DNA of 64,000 nucleotides from Liolophura sinensis. Its lineage: Eukaryota; Mollusca; Polyplacophora; Chitonida; Chitonidae. The position numbers and the translations under genes were made by a program. Position 1 is the first letter of the stretch, and every line of letters begins with the position of its first letter. Below are positions 49,201 to 62,545 of this stretch, piece by piece. The DNA is taken from positions 42,581,187-42,645,186 of the forward strand of contig NC_088301.1 in the NCBI RefSeq assembly GCF_032854445.1, given 5' to 3'. The notes below the pieces were generated by a model, which worked only from the letters and a program-made list of their open reading frames with translations, did not search any database and was not told the DNA's origin.

Positions 49201-50008
49201 ATACAGATTACAGCGTCGGATCTTGACATTGGGAAGAATGGACAAATTTTTTACACGTTTGATAGCGGAAATGATGGAAATGGAGACTTCGAAATTGACC
49301 GCACTTTAGGGATCATAAGAACGGCCAAGAAGTTAGATCGTGAAAAGGTTGCAAACTACAAGCTTATTGCATTTGCAGTTGACATGGGTGTACCTCCTAA
49401 ATCTACATCTGTAGCGGTGAATGTTGAAATTGAAGATATCAACGATAGTGCACCTATGTTTGAATCAGAAGTGATTAATGTGTATATAAAGGAGAACAGT
49501 CCAAGGGCGTCAACTGTCGGTCGGATAAGTGCTACGGACCCAGATGAAGGAAGTAACGCTCAGATTGAGTACAGCATCCAAGGAGGGCCTGATGCAGACT
49601 CCTTTCATTTGACCGAGCGCCCAGGTGAACCAGCAATCATAACAACAAAGGTAGACCTTGATTATGAGTCATCAAAGAAAATGTACGAGCTCATTATCAA
49701 AGCTGCCTCCACTCCACATTTCTCAACAGCTAAAGTTAAAATCTGGGTTCAAGATGTCAATGACAATCGGCCAAAACTGAACGACTTCACTATTATTTTG
49801 AACAATTTTCTGGAGCATTTCCCCAGTGGACCTATTGGCAAAGTGCCGGCTCATGATCCAGATGAGTATGATGTTTTACACTATTCGTTTCTGTCTGGTA
49901 ATGAAGCTAACCTACTTTATCTGAACTCCTCCACTGGTGAGATACGACTGGATTGGCGCCTTAACTCGGATGTACCAAGAAATGGAACTTTCCTTGTCAA
50001 AGTAACAG
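46291..50008 (+). CDS. CELSR: CELSR/Flamingo cadherin EGF LAG seven-pass receptor, large first coding exon
   Basis: One exon of 3718 bp encodes 1239 residues plus one base and ends at donor ACAG|GTACGT. A hydrophobic signal segment (VVILCFLSLLP) near residues 20-37 is followed by a non-cadherin region to about 300. A furin-like RLRR site is at 302-305. Nine cadherin repeats then start at about 313, separated by DVNDHPP, DQNDNRP, DVNDNNP, DVNDNPP, DTNRHRP, DNNDNAP, DINDSAP and DVNDNRP linkers. Nine repeats, the odd DTNRHRP linker, STQGGEGIISVARVLNYKQQ and the last repeat's NNFLEHFPSGPIGKVPAHDP are hallmarks of CELSR/Flamingo (Starry night). The family acts at cell junctions in planar cell polarity and neurite guidance by homophilic binding. 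EGF, laminin G, HormR, GAIN and seven-pass parts lie on later exons. Which CELSR paralogue it is cannot be told; most invertebrates have one. Confidence 0.95.
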
Positions 50009-53000
50009 GTACGTAACAAACTTCATTTTTATTTTTGGCCTATGCGGTTTAGTTCAAATTATTTGTGTTTTTAAATTCTGTTTTTGTGGGTTTTAGTAAA
50101 ACATTGATGCTTCCATATGTTGTGATTTTATTGCTTTTTTTATTTATTATTTTGTTCCTTTATTTTACTTGTATGGTAGAGTACTGTGGAGTAACTGTAT
50201 GATACCATATAGTGAAAGTTTCCTATGTATTAAAAGTGCTACATGTATGTACAAACAACTACTGCATTAAAAGGATTACATTTTAAAAACAGTTTGTACA
50301 CTTTGTTATGTAATTATGTCTTTTGATAATTTTATAACATTTGTTCAATTCAGAATGCCCAGATACTGGATTCTAAATATTTCCAGGCATTTTCAGAGAA
50401 GAGAGATGGGATATGCATAATATCATATGTGTAAAATTGTAACGCCTTTAACATGCTTATTGAGGACTTTTTTGTATTTCGTCTAAATATTAGTTTTACC
50501 ATTTTGTTGTGCAAGTAACATAAAAATATGAAAACATTTCATATTGGTAACCCAAGCATCTCGCCCCTAAAACCTTTTGACAGGTTCAAAAAGCCCTTGA
50601 TCAGGCCCTGGGTGTAATGTAAGATCAAATAAAATATCATGTCATTTGTCAGCTGTTATCATCTTGATCCAGTCATAATACAGTATATCCTAAGATTATA
50701 GAGTCCAAGTAGAGTATCTTATCAGTTTAATAACCACATTGTCATGAATACATGTATGTACATGCTCAGAATATGTTATGAGAATTGTCATTTGTTATTC
50801 CAGTTTGAAAAGCATCAAAATTTCATGTTGCATATTTGGAAGGCTGGGACAACAAAGTCTTGTAGATCTGATCCTTATAGTGTGCGTATGTGCAAATATG
50901 GCGTAAATGCCAACAATATGCAAATTTCTTACATACTGCATCATTATTATTAATGAATGCCTTATTACTTGTCATCTACAGTTTGTGAGACTAGAACGTA
51001 GTGTGTCCTCTTAATAGTCTCCAACATTTACATGTACTTGTCCCTCTAACAACCCGAGGCTTTAAAGCCTGTAAAACTAGTTTTGTAGGCACGGCTGTCA
51101 TATCTTATTAGGGTGACTAAATTATTCGGGTGTTAATCCTGATACATAATTCATATTGAAAGCCAGCCTTTCATATAAGTGTATGTCAAAGCTTTTCTGA
51201 TAAGACAAAACTTAGGTTTTGTATCAGTTGTACATACATGTATGGATGTAATCTGATAGATCTTTTTATACATATACCAACATTGTGCCAGAAAACTTGA
51301 TCTTCTTTTTAAATAAACTTACCACTTCAAATGCATGTATTTCACAGTCTTTATGGTCATTTGGAATCCATGTAATGGGTAAGAAGTTATTACGTTACAA
51401 TGCTATTTGCCATTTCCTAAAATTTGATTTTGTAGACTTTTTTCAGACTCACCTGGCAGTTAAGGTAACATGTAAAGCTGTAGATGTAGAATTTAATAAG
51501 TTAAATATATGCATAGTTCCTATCTGTACATGTACTAGCATGATCTGTTTAAAAAAATTGATTGTGACTTTCAAATCGCTATGCAGAAAAACTTGATCAA
51601 ATTTTACATTGGATACTGTTAGGAAAGATAGCACCTACATCTTGTAATTTTATGCATGTAACTGTCAGGTGGTAGAGGGGTACCTGGCATTTATTAAACT
51701 ATGAAGTAATTTGAAGAGATAAGATTCTGATACATGCATGGTGTTGATGTTATGCATACAAAAATGAATCCGGTTGACAGCTGCCAGTGCGTAGCATTAT
51801 TAAGTCATTGTATATATGTGTAGAGTGAAGATTTTAATAGCTCCACATGTGGCTTCTTAGCACCAGTGAGCTCACATAGCAAAAACAAAGAGACTACATG
51901 GAATGTATGAATTTATTGTATGTACATGTCTGTGGAAAATGTGTCCCATTGATGGTGGCTTATAAATATGAAGTGACTCCAAAGGAATCATTTTTTTTTT
52001 TTTTTTCAAATACAAGCCAGTTTGTTAAATTAACATGCATGTATTTTCAGGGTAATGTAATTCAGGTTTCAAATTCCACAGTGGAAGTGTATGGTTCTAT
52101 ATGGTTAGAACTTGCTACTTTGTCGAGTGGTTTGCCACACTCTTTGTCACTTGGCTACCTCTCATTGATATAAACCTTAAGGCCAGGCCCAACCTCTGAC
52201 AGGCGGGAATGTAGGCTTGAAGATTTAAAAGCATTAGAGGCAGTGTTCGGTTTGTTTGAGAAAGAGTTGGCCGGAAAACACAGAGTGATCGAAAAGGAGT
52301 GAAGTTTTGCTCTGGTTTTAAACCAAACAGTTTTGTTTGCTGAGGAGGGATCTCTCAGATTTTCCCCTGTTTCTGTAGGACGTTTATGGTTTGCCCTGTT
52401 TCTAAGCATATTGACCGTAGAAAAATACAAATGAGACTGCTGATTATGCTTTGTGCTGAGGACAAGGCACCTGCATCTAGACCAAGTCTCAAAGGCAGGT
52501 ATCTCCTCTGTTAATTGCTGACACAGAGTCACATGCGTGCATAGATAATGTCTTTTTAAGACATTTTGAAGTAAAGATTTATACAGGCTATAAAACTCTT
52601 AATTTCAAACATACGTGTAGTTCAGATCTATGATGGATGAGGACACTTACACGGGGCTTGTTTTACATGCAAGTCACAGTATATTGAAGTACGTAATGAA
52701 AATATAAGTATATGAATATGTAAGTACACTGTACTGAGTAACTTTACATGAGTCAGCTATTTCCACCTTTTTTGGGGGATATGAAATAGTTGCAAGAGTT
52801 TTTCTTATCAAGTCAGGAGCAAATGTGGCATGGAAGCGCTAAAGATAAATGAAGCCAAATCATATATAGAGGGAGTTTTCATTCAAAAACCCAGTGTCTT
52901 GTTTCCAAAAAATAGATTTATTAAGGGATTACATAAAAAATAAAACGTACGCTATCCTGACCATAGATGTTAACTAATTTGCTGCGGCAAAAACAACAGT

Positions 53001-56000
53001 GATTTGCGGTGTTCAGCTCTGCATGGGGCATTGGATAAGGTGCAAGGTGCATCTGGTTTGAGGTGCAAGGTGCATCTGGTTTGAGGGGCCAGGGGCATCT
53101 GGTTTGAGGGGCCAGGGGCATCTGGTTTGTAGGAGGCTTGTGCCTGTTTTCTGGAACTGCTTCACACTCTGTTTGGGGTGGGGAAATACAAGTGAAAACT
53201 GCATATGTATTAGTCATATTAGTCTGCCTAATAGTGAAGCCATGGGGTAAATGTGTACATTTTTATCTCTTTGAGGAAGATTTATGAGTATGTTGCATTT
53301 GGATTTCTTTGGAGAGAATTTAAAGACTCTGTACCACAAATTTTTAGCAAGAAATCTATGAGCACCAATCCAATTGAATTTTTTGCTATTTTAAAGTAGC
53401 CAAAATTATTACATTTCACAAATTGTTAGCCTTGTTTGTGCATACATGTATTGCCGTTTAATCTGATATTTACTGAAATGCAATAATTTGAGCTATTCTT
53501 GGTAAATATAGTAAACTAGGAGGCATTTTGAGTGAAAACTTTTTTTATTCAGTTTCATTGCTCCACTAAGTGTAAGTAAATCCTTTGTGACATATGTACA
53601 TTACAGTATGAACTGAATTGCTCACATCATAGACTTAAGCAGGAAATGTGCAGGTGCTGAATTTTTTTTTGTAATGACCCTCTCGGGCTACAGTGAGAGC
53701 TTCTTTACTTGGCAACAGAGTGCTAAGTTACGTCTACCAGTGCTCAGATGTCTCACATTCCAGTTTTGATGAACATTGATGGAGCCAGCACATTTCAACA
53801 AGACACAGTTTACATGTACATGTATAAAACCTAAAGAGTCTGTTGCTATCTCTCACAGGGCTGTGTCATACCCAGGCTTTGGTGGCAGAAAGGTGGCTGT
53901 TGATATTTACAGATGGTTTGATGATTGTAGTATTTAGCAAATACATGTACATGAAGACCTCTGTGTGGTAAAATTTAACGAAGTTAGATACAAATATAGA
54001 AGAAAAAAAGATTTTAGTATCTCACAGTAGTACTTGTAGCAACCTTACAGACATTCATACACTGCGTGGATTTCATTGCATGTTCTGTGTCATATTCTCT
54101 TGGCAGCTATCTTCCTGACATAAAAGTCTGAGATAAAAATACAGATTTAAGGGTAGTAAAGTTTCATGGAATGTCTGTTAATATGGGCTAGGATAAATTT
54201 TAAGGATTAAGTTCATATTATTATGTTATTATATATTACACGTGCTGATATTTTATGTGGCTAGCCCTGTCTGGCCCTTGGCAGTTTTGGTGTGTTAGGT
54301 GAGCTCTACAAGGCTGTGGACGTACATAGATATTTGTCATTCAGGGACTTATTAAACTGGTAACTGTCAAAGCTTTGTGAATGAAATTCATTTAAAACTA
54401 TGGACAACCAAGATTAATACTGTCTTTCATGGTTCCAGTTTTGCCCTTACCAAGAACTTTATTTCTTATGGGTTAAATGACTTTGTCCTGCTTTCAGTGG
54501 TTGATATGATTACTCAAGAAGACTGCCTCTAGTGGACTGGAGGTTAAGTCTACACAGTGCTGTGCAACAATGCTGATCAGTCTGTGTGACCTACGATTCA
54601 AACTGTACAGGTAGCAATCTAACTGTAGCTGATTCTAATGGCAGTCAGCCCAGATTAATGCAAGCTCTTAAAGGTCTATGCACAGTTGGTGATCAAGATT
54701 GATGAGTTGGTAAAGTTCAGTCATGGGGTAGTGAGTTTTGCTTGCAGGGATATCCTCCAGGTGTATGGTATCTCAAGCATTCACCACTGAGTCCAAGTCC
54801 ACCTTAAAAATGCAGTAATCAGAATCTTTCAAGCTACCACTATTAAAACCAGGCTAAGCAACTCTCTGCTGAATACATACATGTGCTAGAATTTTACCTC
54901 AGGGAAGTCTGAGGGAAAAGGTGTTGAATAAGGATTCGCAAACTGTCTATTGGTGGCTTGTAACAGTAACCTTTGAAACTAGTGTGACATTTGCAATCCC
55001 TAATTCTCTAATAGCGGACAAAACCCTGACATATTGGCTCTAAAACCAGGATCATTCTTAATTTGTGAGGTACAAGTTTGTTAATTGTTGAAGTAAATAG
55101 TATGTTTTTGTCTTGCTGATTTGTTGCACTATTATTTACTAAAGCATACTAGTGTGTGATATTCGATGTTTGAACCTCTATAACATTTTAAAAAGTTTTC
55201 TTTGTATGTATTTACATGTACATACAAGTATACTTGATCTGGCGTCAAGGCTATGTTAAATGGTTAGACTTTGGTTGGTTTTCCCCTCACAAATGCATGT
55301 GTGCAACAGATTTAAAACAAGATTGCTTATTCTGAGGTGCACACGATAATCAATGTTATCTGTAGGTGTGGGTTTTTGTAAAACGGCTTCTAAGCTGTGC
55401 AGACTGCATATGCATGATATTCTGGCGTCAGCTGCAGGCAGTATATATGTTAATTAATCTGTGTAGCAGTCCTGAAGTCTGCTATGGGTGGCTGACTTCA
55501 ATGTGTGTACATATAGTGGGCCAGTGGGCAGAACACCCTTAGGCTTCTAGCACTGAAATGATTGTTCACAGAGTCTCTGTCACCTCTAATTACTTATCAA
55601 ACAAAACCTAGAGTTTGTTGACATGTAATGTTTCGCAGTGTCTTGGCTAATTACTTGGTTTATTTTCAGAAATATACACGTGTATCTGTTGCTACATGGA
55701 CAACTAAAAAGATAGTTTTACATGTATTGTGTTCCACACTTGTTTTTCTTGTATGCAGTGTACACATACATGCCATAGTGAATTAGGTGCTGTATATATA
55801 CAGGTAAACTATTTGAAGTCACTTGTCACTTTGTCTCCTGTATACAGGTACATGTAAATATGAGACAGAAAACTGATACATATATACATGTACAAATTCT
55901 AAGTTGCTTGTTGTCTTGTACACATGAGTTATTAGTGTTGAAAGTTGGCTTAAGCTAGTACCAGTGATACTAAATCTCCTTTTGATAATCAAATTAAATT

Positions 56001-57837
56001 TCAGTTTTGCTGTGATGAAGCATTTCTGTATATTTCTGCTCCTCAAATGAGAAGACATGGCAGGAAACAGAAAATGCAAAAACTACCTGTAGTTTTTGTA
56101 CCACTCTTGGTGATTAGATTTTGAATTGTTAAGTTAGTACATTGTTAAGTTGGTACATTTACTTATAAAATACAAGTAGTTTGCATGTTTCCTTCATTCC
56201 ATAAGTGCAAAAATTACAGATTTGCTCTTTGGCACTTTTGCTGATTTCCTGTCAGGTTTTTGCTTCACATTATTGGACAGCAACATCCAGGGCTATTGTT
56301 ACAACTGCGTCAGTGACATGGTTGCCATTGATGTAAATAGATTTGTCAGTGACTCACCAATGTATGAATGGGCCTAGTTTACATTTAAGCTGAAATCTGC
56401 TGGTAACTTCAATGATTTAGTTTTTCAATTTGACACTTGAACTTGACACCTAGTGGTAAATGATTGTCCTAGCGAAAGAAAAAAATTTTTTTTTCACTCT
56501 CCAGTAGTTGAGGTTTTTGTGTGTCACCTTTTCACACCTGTTAGGTGGAGTGGCATGTGTGGATGTGTGCAAGAAGCCATGGTTTTGGCTGAGGGAGCTA
56601 TGATCAGTGGTTGACCCGGTCTGCAGCTTTCTGTCGATTCCTCATATTTACTTCCCTGTCTCAACTTTTGACTGTCTCATCCTACCTGGTCAAATGTAGT
56701 CCAGCAGTTGGCCTCATGTCAGATGTACAGACATTCATGCAGCCTATTGTTATAGTATGTGATATTGCACAAGTTTTCTGTTAACCAGCTGACCAGCTAG
56801 CTTCATGTAGCGTTGACCTTCAGTAGTTATAAATATTCAGTGTATAATAGATGAAGCGTTCTCAAATAAACTGTACATACACATGTATCTAATTACCAGA
56901 TATACGACATTTATGACCCTTGGACAGGTACCTGAACATGCACAAAAGATGCACCCTCACACACACTCACAACACTGCGCTTTCTGTGATCTATGCAAAT
57001 CTGAAATGTACATGTATCTGCGCATAGATGTAGCTCATATATGATAAATCTGAAAGCGCTCAGGTATATTCTGTATTTGCATGTCAGTTTCATATGTTCT
57101 GCATGTAAATATTGAGCAGAGTGGAATTTTAGATATACGTGTACTTCATGTAAGAGTTAAGCACAAATACATGGATGTATACAGCATATGTTTTATTACT
57201 TATTGTCAGATCCAGTCATAAGCACACTACAAATAAAATGCACAGTTTTCTAACTTTGAAAGCAGGATTGTTTGCCCCCAGAACTATGGATGTAAATTTA
57301 ATGTACATGCATGCAGCCAAACCTAGTATAAAATTTCATTGGTTCAGTGGATCTTTTGTCTGATTTGTTTTCAGAGTTTTGAAAACTATGGAAGATAATT
57401 TACATGCATGTTGCCAAACCTAGTGTAAAGTTTCATTGGTGGGATCTTAATATCTGATTAGATATTAATGTCTGTCCATTTGGGCAGGTTCTTAGCCATA
57501 TTCACAATTACATTACTTACGTGATAGAGACCTCCATGTATCGACAGGTTTATTTGTGTACTTATGTATACATGTACATGCAATGGTGCTTGTGGCTATT
57601 CTGCTAGGAAATTGCATATACATGTACATGCATCATCATTACTTAGCTGTACAAACATAGACCATCGATGTGAAGAGACAGTGTAGGTGTTGGGAATTTG
57701 TGTTATATGCATCTAGGTGAAACCTGCAAAGCGACATGGGGGCATTTCAGCTTTGCCTTGTTCGTTTTAAGCAGTAGGGGGTAGGAAAAATCAATAGAAA
57801 CTGCCACACGAATGAAGTCTTTTGTCTTGTTTATCAG
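50009..57837 (+). other. CELSR intron 1 (or intergenic-like first intron)
   Basis: About 7.8 kb without a supported exon, rich in TACATGTA/CATGTACATG words. It holds a 25-bp minisatellite at 53036-53130. A 125-codon minus-strand ORF at 52155-52532 has no domain. Confidence 0.65.
53036..53130. repeat. 25-bp minisatellite, four units
   Basis: GGTGCAAGGTGCATCTGGTT TGAG twice, then GGGGCCAGGGGCATCTGGTT TGAG twice: two paired variants. Confidence 0.9.
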
Positions 57838-57922
57838 TGAGATTCCACGTGGCGGAGTCTCAAGCAGTATTACAGAGCATCCCTCCTGACACGCTGCTCA
57901 CAAGTATTACGGTTGGGAAAAG
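57838..57922 (+). CDS. CELSR: Candidate second coding exon of CELSR
   Basis: The acceptor TTTGTCTTGTTTATCAG at 57837 and a GTACAT donor at 57923 frame an 85-bp open block. Joined in phase 1 to the exon ending at 50008 it reads VRFHVAESQAVLQSI, then PPDTLLTSITV. In vertebrate CELSR the segment right after the ninth cadherin repeat has a similar pattern, with a hydrophobic strand, then ...LLxNSLTV. The length differs by about two residues, and the usual VT-DG start is replaced by VT-VR. In vertebrates this part is on a much longer exon. It could be chance or an alternative exon. Confidence 0.5.
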
Positions 57923-58204
57923 GTACATGTATGTAACCTGGCATACGCAGACAAAGACCTGTATCTGGGAAGCAGTTCCTGACTTTAATCCGTAATCCAG
58001 TGTGCCCAGTGCAGATAGTGGGAACAAGTAAATTGTACGGTTTATTATAGTTTGTATGGATCCAGATATTCTCTTGCCAAATATCATTACATCAATGTAT
58101 GTACTGTATATATAATGATACATATACAGGGAGAGGAAAAATATTCAATACTGGACCTAAAATTGGAATTGTACGAGTCTACATGTCTGTCTGGTAAATG
58201 ACCT

Positions 58205-58292
58205 AATTCCCTCGGGCTCTGTCTGGTTTCCTATCACCATTATGCTGTATGCATCTAGGTGTGTGACATAAAATATCCAATCAAATGGATAA
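58205..58292 (+). mobile_element. SINE 3' fragment
   Basis: CCCTCGGGCTCTGTCTGGTT, ACCATTATGCTG, GACATAAAATATCCAATCAA and ATGGATAAATAAG match the tail half of the common SINE. Headless and diverged. Confidence 0.7.
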
Positions 58293-58298
58293 ATAAGA

Positions 58299-58538
58299 GA
58301 CCTAAAATTTTGCCCCAAAAAAGTACAATGTTCAAGGCAAACAGATGTTATAAAACGTTACTTTCATGCTGAAACATACATCTTACCAATTTGATATCCT
58401 GCCTTGTAATTCAAAAACGCATATATCTTAGAAATGTGTTTTTGAAGTACAAGGTAGGATATCAAAATTGAAAGATCTGTGTTTCAGTACCAAAGTAACT
58501 CTCAGCATCTGGAAATATGTGAAGCGAAATTTTTGGTC
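58299..58538. mobile_element. Foldback MITE-like palindrome
   Basis: The left half (GACCTAAAATTTTGC ... GTTACTTTCATGCTGAAAC ... TTTGATATCCTGCCTTGTAA) pairs with the reverse complement of the right half (GACCAAAAATTTCGC ... GTTACTTTGGTACTGAAAC ... TTTGATATCCTACCTTGTAC). The loop is about 15 bases near 58423-58437. A sequence like its left half recurs at 62449-62545. Confidence 0.85.
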
Positions 58539-61249
58539 GTGTACTGGGTTATATGGCTGGAATTTACTGTGCAGTGAAGGATTTCATAAGAAATTTTTTT
58601 TTATTTGTTGTACACATCTTAACTTTTTAAAAATTTTTTGAAAGTTTCAAGGTCAGGTGCTTCATGAATGTATATGTGTACATGTTGGTTTTTTTTTATG
58701 ATATACAGATTCAGATTGATAGAGGTGCACATGATGTTTTTTTTTTGGATGGAAAAGCTTTCAAGATATATCAGGATACAGGTACATGTAAAGAGTAAGG
58801 TGATTGTACATGTATTTATACATGTAGAATTATGTTAAATTTTATGTTACAGTGCAACATACTTCACAAATGGTTGTGAAGACATTACATAATGCTGAAC
58901 ACACTTAAATTACCATCACTGAAATCAATTACCAAACAAAGCCTGTTTTAAATAATTTAAATCTGCACAGCATACATGTGCATTTAACAATTAAGACTCA
59001 ATAAATTAGTGGCAGATTCAATAGTCTCTCACTATTGTGGTCTGCATCAGAAAATCCAAATGGGTTCAGCACTTCACACCCTATCCTCAATTGTGCCCCT
59101 AGGTGTGGACAGAACTATTGTAATAGGTTTATTGTTGGTCAGTCTGCTGAGCATATTGGCCATTGTCTAGGGCAAGGAAGGGCAAGGAAGCTGGGACGCC
59201 CCTCCTGACTATGCTCACTGCTCCATTGTGTTCACACAGATTGACAAAGTTAAGTCTCTGTTACTCCACTCCACCCTATCCCTAGAGGTGTCATTAACAT
59301 GTAATTGACAGTGAAGTGGTCTGGGTGACAACACACCAGTTGGGAAAGTGTGTTCTTAGAATTCCTTTACTCAAGGAATACTTGTGCATGTAATGCTACA
59401 GGACTGCAGTGCTGTAGTCCTGTGTGTGGCAGTAAAACTGCAAAGGCATCGGACATTGCACTACTACTTCAGGTAGTGTTTCATACATTAAATATATAAC
59501 GGACAACTGACAATAAAGACAGTTGAATTGGTAGCAATTTCCAGTTTTTCTTTTTAGTACTAGGAATGTTATTTTTTGTTCATTCAGAAGTGTGCAATAT
59601 TTTAGGCCTCTTAGCCCAAACATGTCCCTTTGTTATTTATTTTACATGTTCATCCAAATGTTATTGTCTACATAGCATAAATATGTCTGGAAAAAATTAA
59701 ATATTTTTCTTTCTGAAACCTATTCCTTGTGTCTCCAGTATTACAGAATCTATAGTACATGCACTGTACCAGTGTGTGTTTGCACATACATGTACATGTA
59801 TGTTTTACCATATGGGAAAAAAAAAAACATGGGCTGAATGAATGTTTTCTTGCAGTCACATCTTGAGGTGTAGAAGAGCTGTTGATTTTTGCCCTGCACC
59901 CTATTTTAGGCCACAGGTCTAGTAGAGCCCTTGTCATAGCCCCAGCTACAACCCCCTCAGATATTCAGCATGGCTCTTGCCTGACTGGATCCACATGCCC
60001 TGACCAAATAATGGAGTCCTGCTCATCAGGACAGCCATGGAAATGCGAGCCCCCCCCCCCCCCCCCCCCAGTGGTTGCCCACCCCTCTAGGGACTTGACC
60101 TTCCCAGAGGACGGCCATATTTTAGTGCCTTTTGTTTTTCACCTTGTATTGGACTTCACAAGTGTGTGTTGTGATTTATCCATAACTCGTAATAAGACTC
60201 CATTAAAAGATTTTTTTTGATCTTGCTTGTAGACCAGTACTTTGTCCATGTAAGATATACATAGGTAGGTCAATATACCGTCATGTATAAGATCAGCATA
60301 ATTTTCATGTTATTGTTACAGATTAGAAAATTTAAGTTGATGTTGTGGCTTACATCGATCTGACATTTCTTCCTTGTGTGTTTGTGCAGATGTTTGCAAG
60401 TCCATGTCCATATACATGTACAGTCAGATTGAGCCCACTTCCATAAATATAACTTTCATTAAAACATGTTTTATGAGATTTTTTTTGACCTAAACAATAA
60501 GGTTGGACTGGATCCACATGTATATATACATTTAGATAGTATTTTCGTATCAAAGGTAAATTTTCATTGACAGTATTAGTTTGTACCCATGAATTTCTTC
60601 TCGTTACGTATCAGACACATCATGGAATCTGCCCAAGTTGGCTAAGCAACATTTTCTCATTATGTAATACATGTACATATAGGTCCCCAGGGCTGTGTTT
60701 ACCCTCAAGGTCTAAGACTGTCAATATTTGATCTCCCAAAGCCACTCATGCTCCGTCTGGATAAATATTAGGGTTTATTCTTAATACACTACTCATTGCT
60801 GATGTATATTAACTGGGGATTGAGAGCAGCCTTTTTCCTAAAGTCTTTGTCAGGGTCAACTAAAGCAGGCCTGGTAGAGTACTACATGCGTGGTACAGAT
60901 TCATCCGTTTCTGGAGCAATTTACTGCTGACCGAGAGGCCATCTTAAAGTGTATGTTACATGTCAAACTTTTGGTGAAGTACATGTTAAGTATTTACAAT
61001 TTGATGCAACGTTGTATTGAAAATTTTCATTGCCTTGTTTTTTAGAAGTTGTTGACAGTGAGCTGAATGAACCTTGGCCACTTGATGTCACAACAGTTAA
61101 AGACTGTTCCACTTTGTGCCAAGCATAAGCATAAGCTTCAGATTGTGTACAGATAAGCTTCAGTTATAAACCAAAGACCTGTTCAGTCCCTCTGAGAAAT
61201 TTAAGATGGATAGAACTCATAGAATGAGGGAACGATTTCTACATCAACG

Positions 61250-61410
61250 TCAATATTTAAAATGTTGTTAATGCTTGGTTTTTGCTTTTGCAAGTTGAAG
61301 TTTTGACACATTTGTCTTAATATTACACTGAAGAAGTGGGCAAAATTTTACAGGGCTCAAAAATAAGCTCTGAAATTATAGTCCAGATTTTTACTCCAGT
61401 CAAAACAATG
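61250..61410 (-). mobile_element. MITE family A, fragment (copy 3)
   Basis: On the minus strand it shares AGAGCTTATTTTTGAGCCCT, GTAAAATTTTGCCCAC and AAGACAAATGTGTCAAAACT with copies 1 and 2. The ends are eroded. Confidence 0.65.
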
Positions 61411-62030
61411 TAAGTAATTTAGTCTTGGTTGAAAATTTAGGTCCGTATAGTATTTCATTGTAGAGCGCACGTAGTTACATTATTCAGTTCGTGAGTGTTG
61501 GACAGTATTTGTGTGTATACACAAAAAGATTACAGTAAAGTCTCGGTTCTAGTCGTTCTAATTACAGGTATTGCATTTATTATATCATCTGTATTGGTTT
61601 GTTACTTTAGACCCCTTTTGTACAGGTAACAAAATATTTCACTCACCACTGGAAACAATTTTACGAGCCCTCCAGTAAACTGAGCTTTTTTATTTGTTGC
61701 CTGCTTTGTGCACCGGAACTTTTTACTGGCGTGTAATGACCGGCTGTTGTCAAAACAGAACGTAGAACCTCTGGAGCGTGTGTGTTCTGCAAAGATTTAA
61801 TCTGGGGCTGACTGCTTGGTTAGGAGAAATTTCAGTTTGACTTCCAACAAGCATTCTCACAAAGAGAAGGTACATAGAAAACAGCTTCTATTGCCTGCTA
61901 ACTATCTTAATAGCTGTTCCTTTTTTGCCACAATGCTACTAATGGAATAGGCACAGGTAGCATCTTATGGTCTTTCACATGTCAGTATACATGTACATGT
62001 ATATCAAATATACTTTTGCTCTAGTAATTT

Positions 62031-62190
62031 TTCCACAAAGCCATTTTGACTTCAGTCAACATTTAAAAATATAGTTTTAGCACTTATTTTTGGGCCCAGG
62101 AAATTAAAATTTGTACAGCTTTATCAATGTAATTTCATGGTCAAATGTCAAAATTTTGTGAAAAGGATTTAAATTTTGCCTGAACAGAAA
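62031..62190 (+). mobile_element. MITE family A, fragment (copy 4)
   Basis: TCCACAAAGCCATTTTGACT, then TTTTAGCACTTATTTTTGGG, then GGTCAAATGTCAAAATTT follow the order of copy 2. The right end is lost. Confidence 0.65.
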
Positions 62191-62448
62191 TCATTTTATG
62201 TAATCTGGCATTTTATTAGGCAAACCTGGTTATTAGTTTCATGATATGCATTTTTTTTTACGCATTGGAGCTATACAACCGTAACAGGTTTTTGATCCAT
62301 TTTCAACAGGTGGCTAGAACTTCTAGCTGCATTGTGAAAATTTGCATGTAGTCAACTTTTTTGGTATAACATGAATAACAACTGTTACATGTTCAAGAGT
62401 GGAACATCAGATATTGACTGCTGATTAACATGCATATATATCCTAAGT

Positions 62449-62545
62449 GACCTAAAATTTCGCCCACAAAAGTGCATTTTTAGAGGCAAATAAGTGTCAC
62501 AAAATATTATTTTGGGTGCTGAAACTTAAAATTTTCCGATCGATC
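62449..62545 (+). mobile_element. Partial copy of the foldback element
   Basis: GACCTAAAATTTCGCCCAC, then AGAGGCAAATAAGTGTCACA, then GGGTGCTGAAACTTAAAATT follow the left half of 58299-58538. A matching right half is not clear. Confidence 0.6.

Noticed and set aside
52155-52532. 125-codon minus-strand ORF in the CELSR intron
   Set aside because: No motif, no signal peptide, and no neighbouring exon in frame.
59882-60220. 112-codon ORF with a proline run
   Set aside because: The prolines come from a C homopolymer whose length is unreliable; the rest shows no CELSR-like or other domain.
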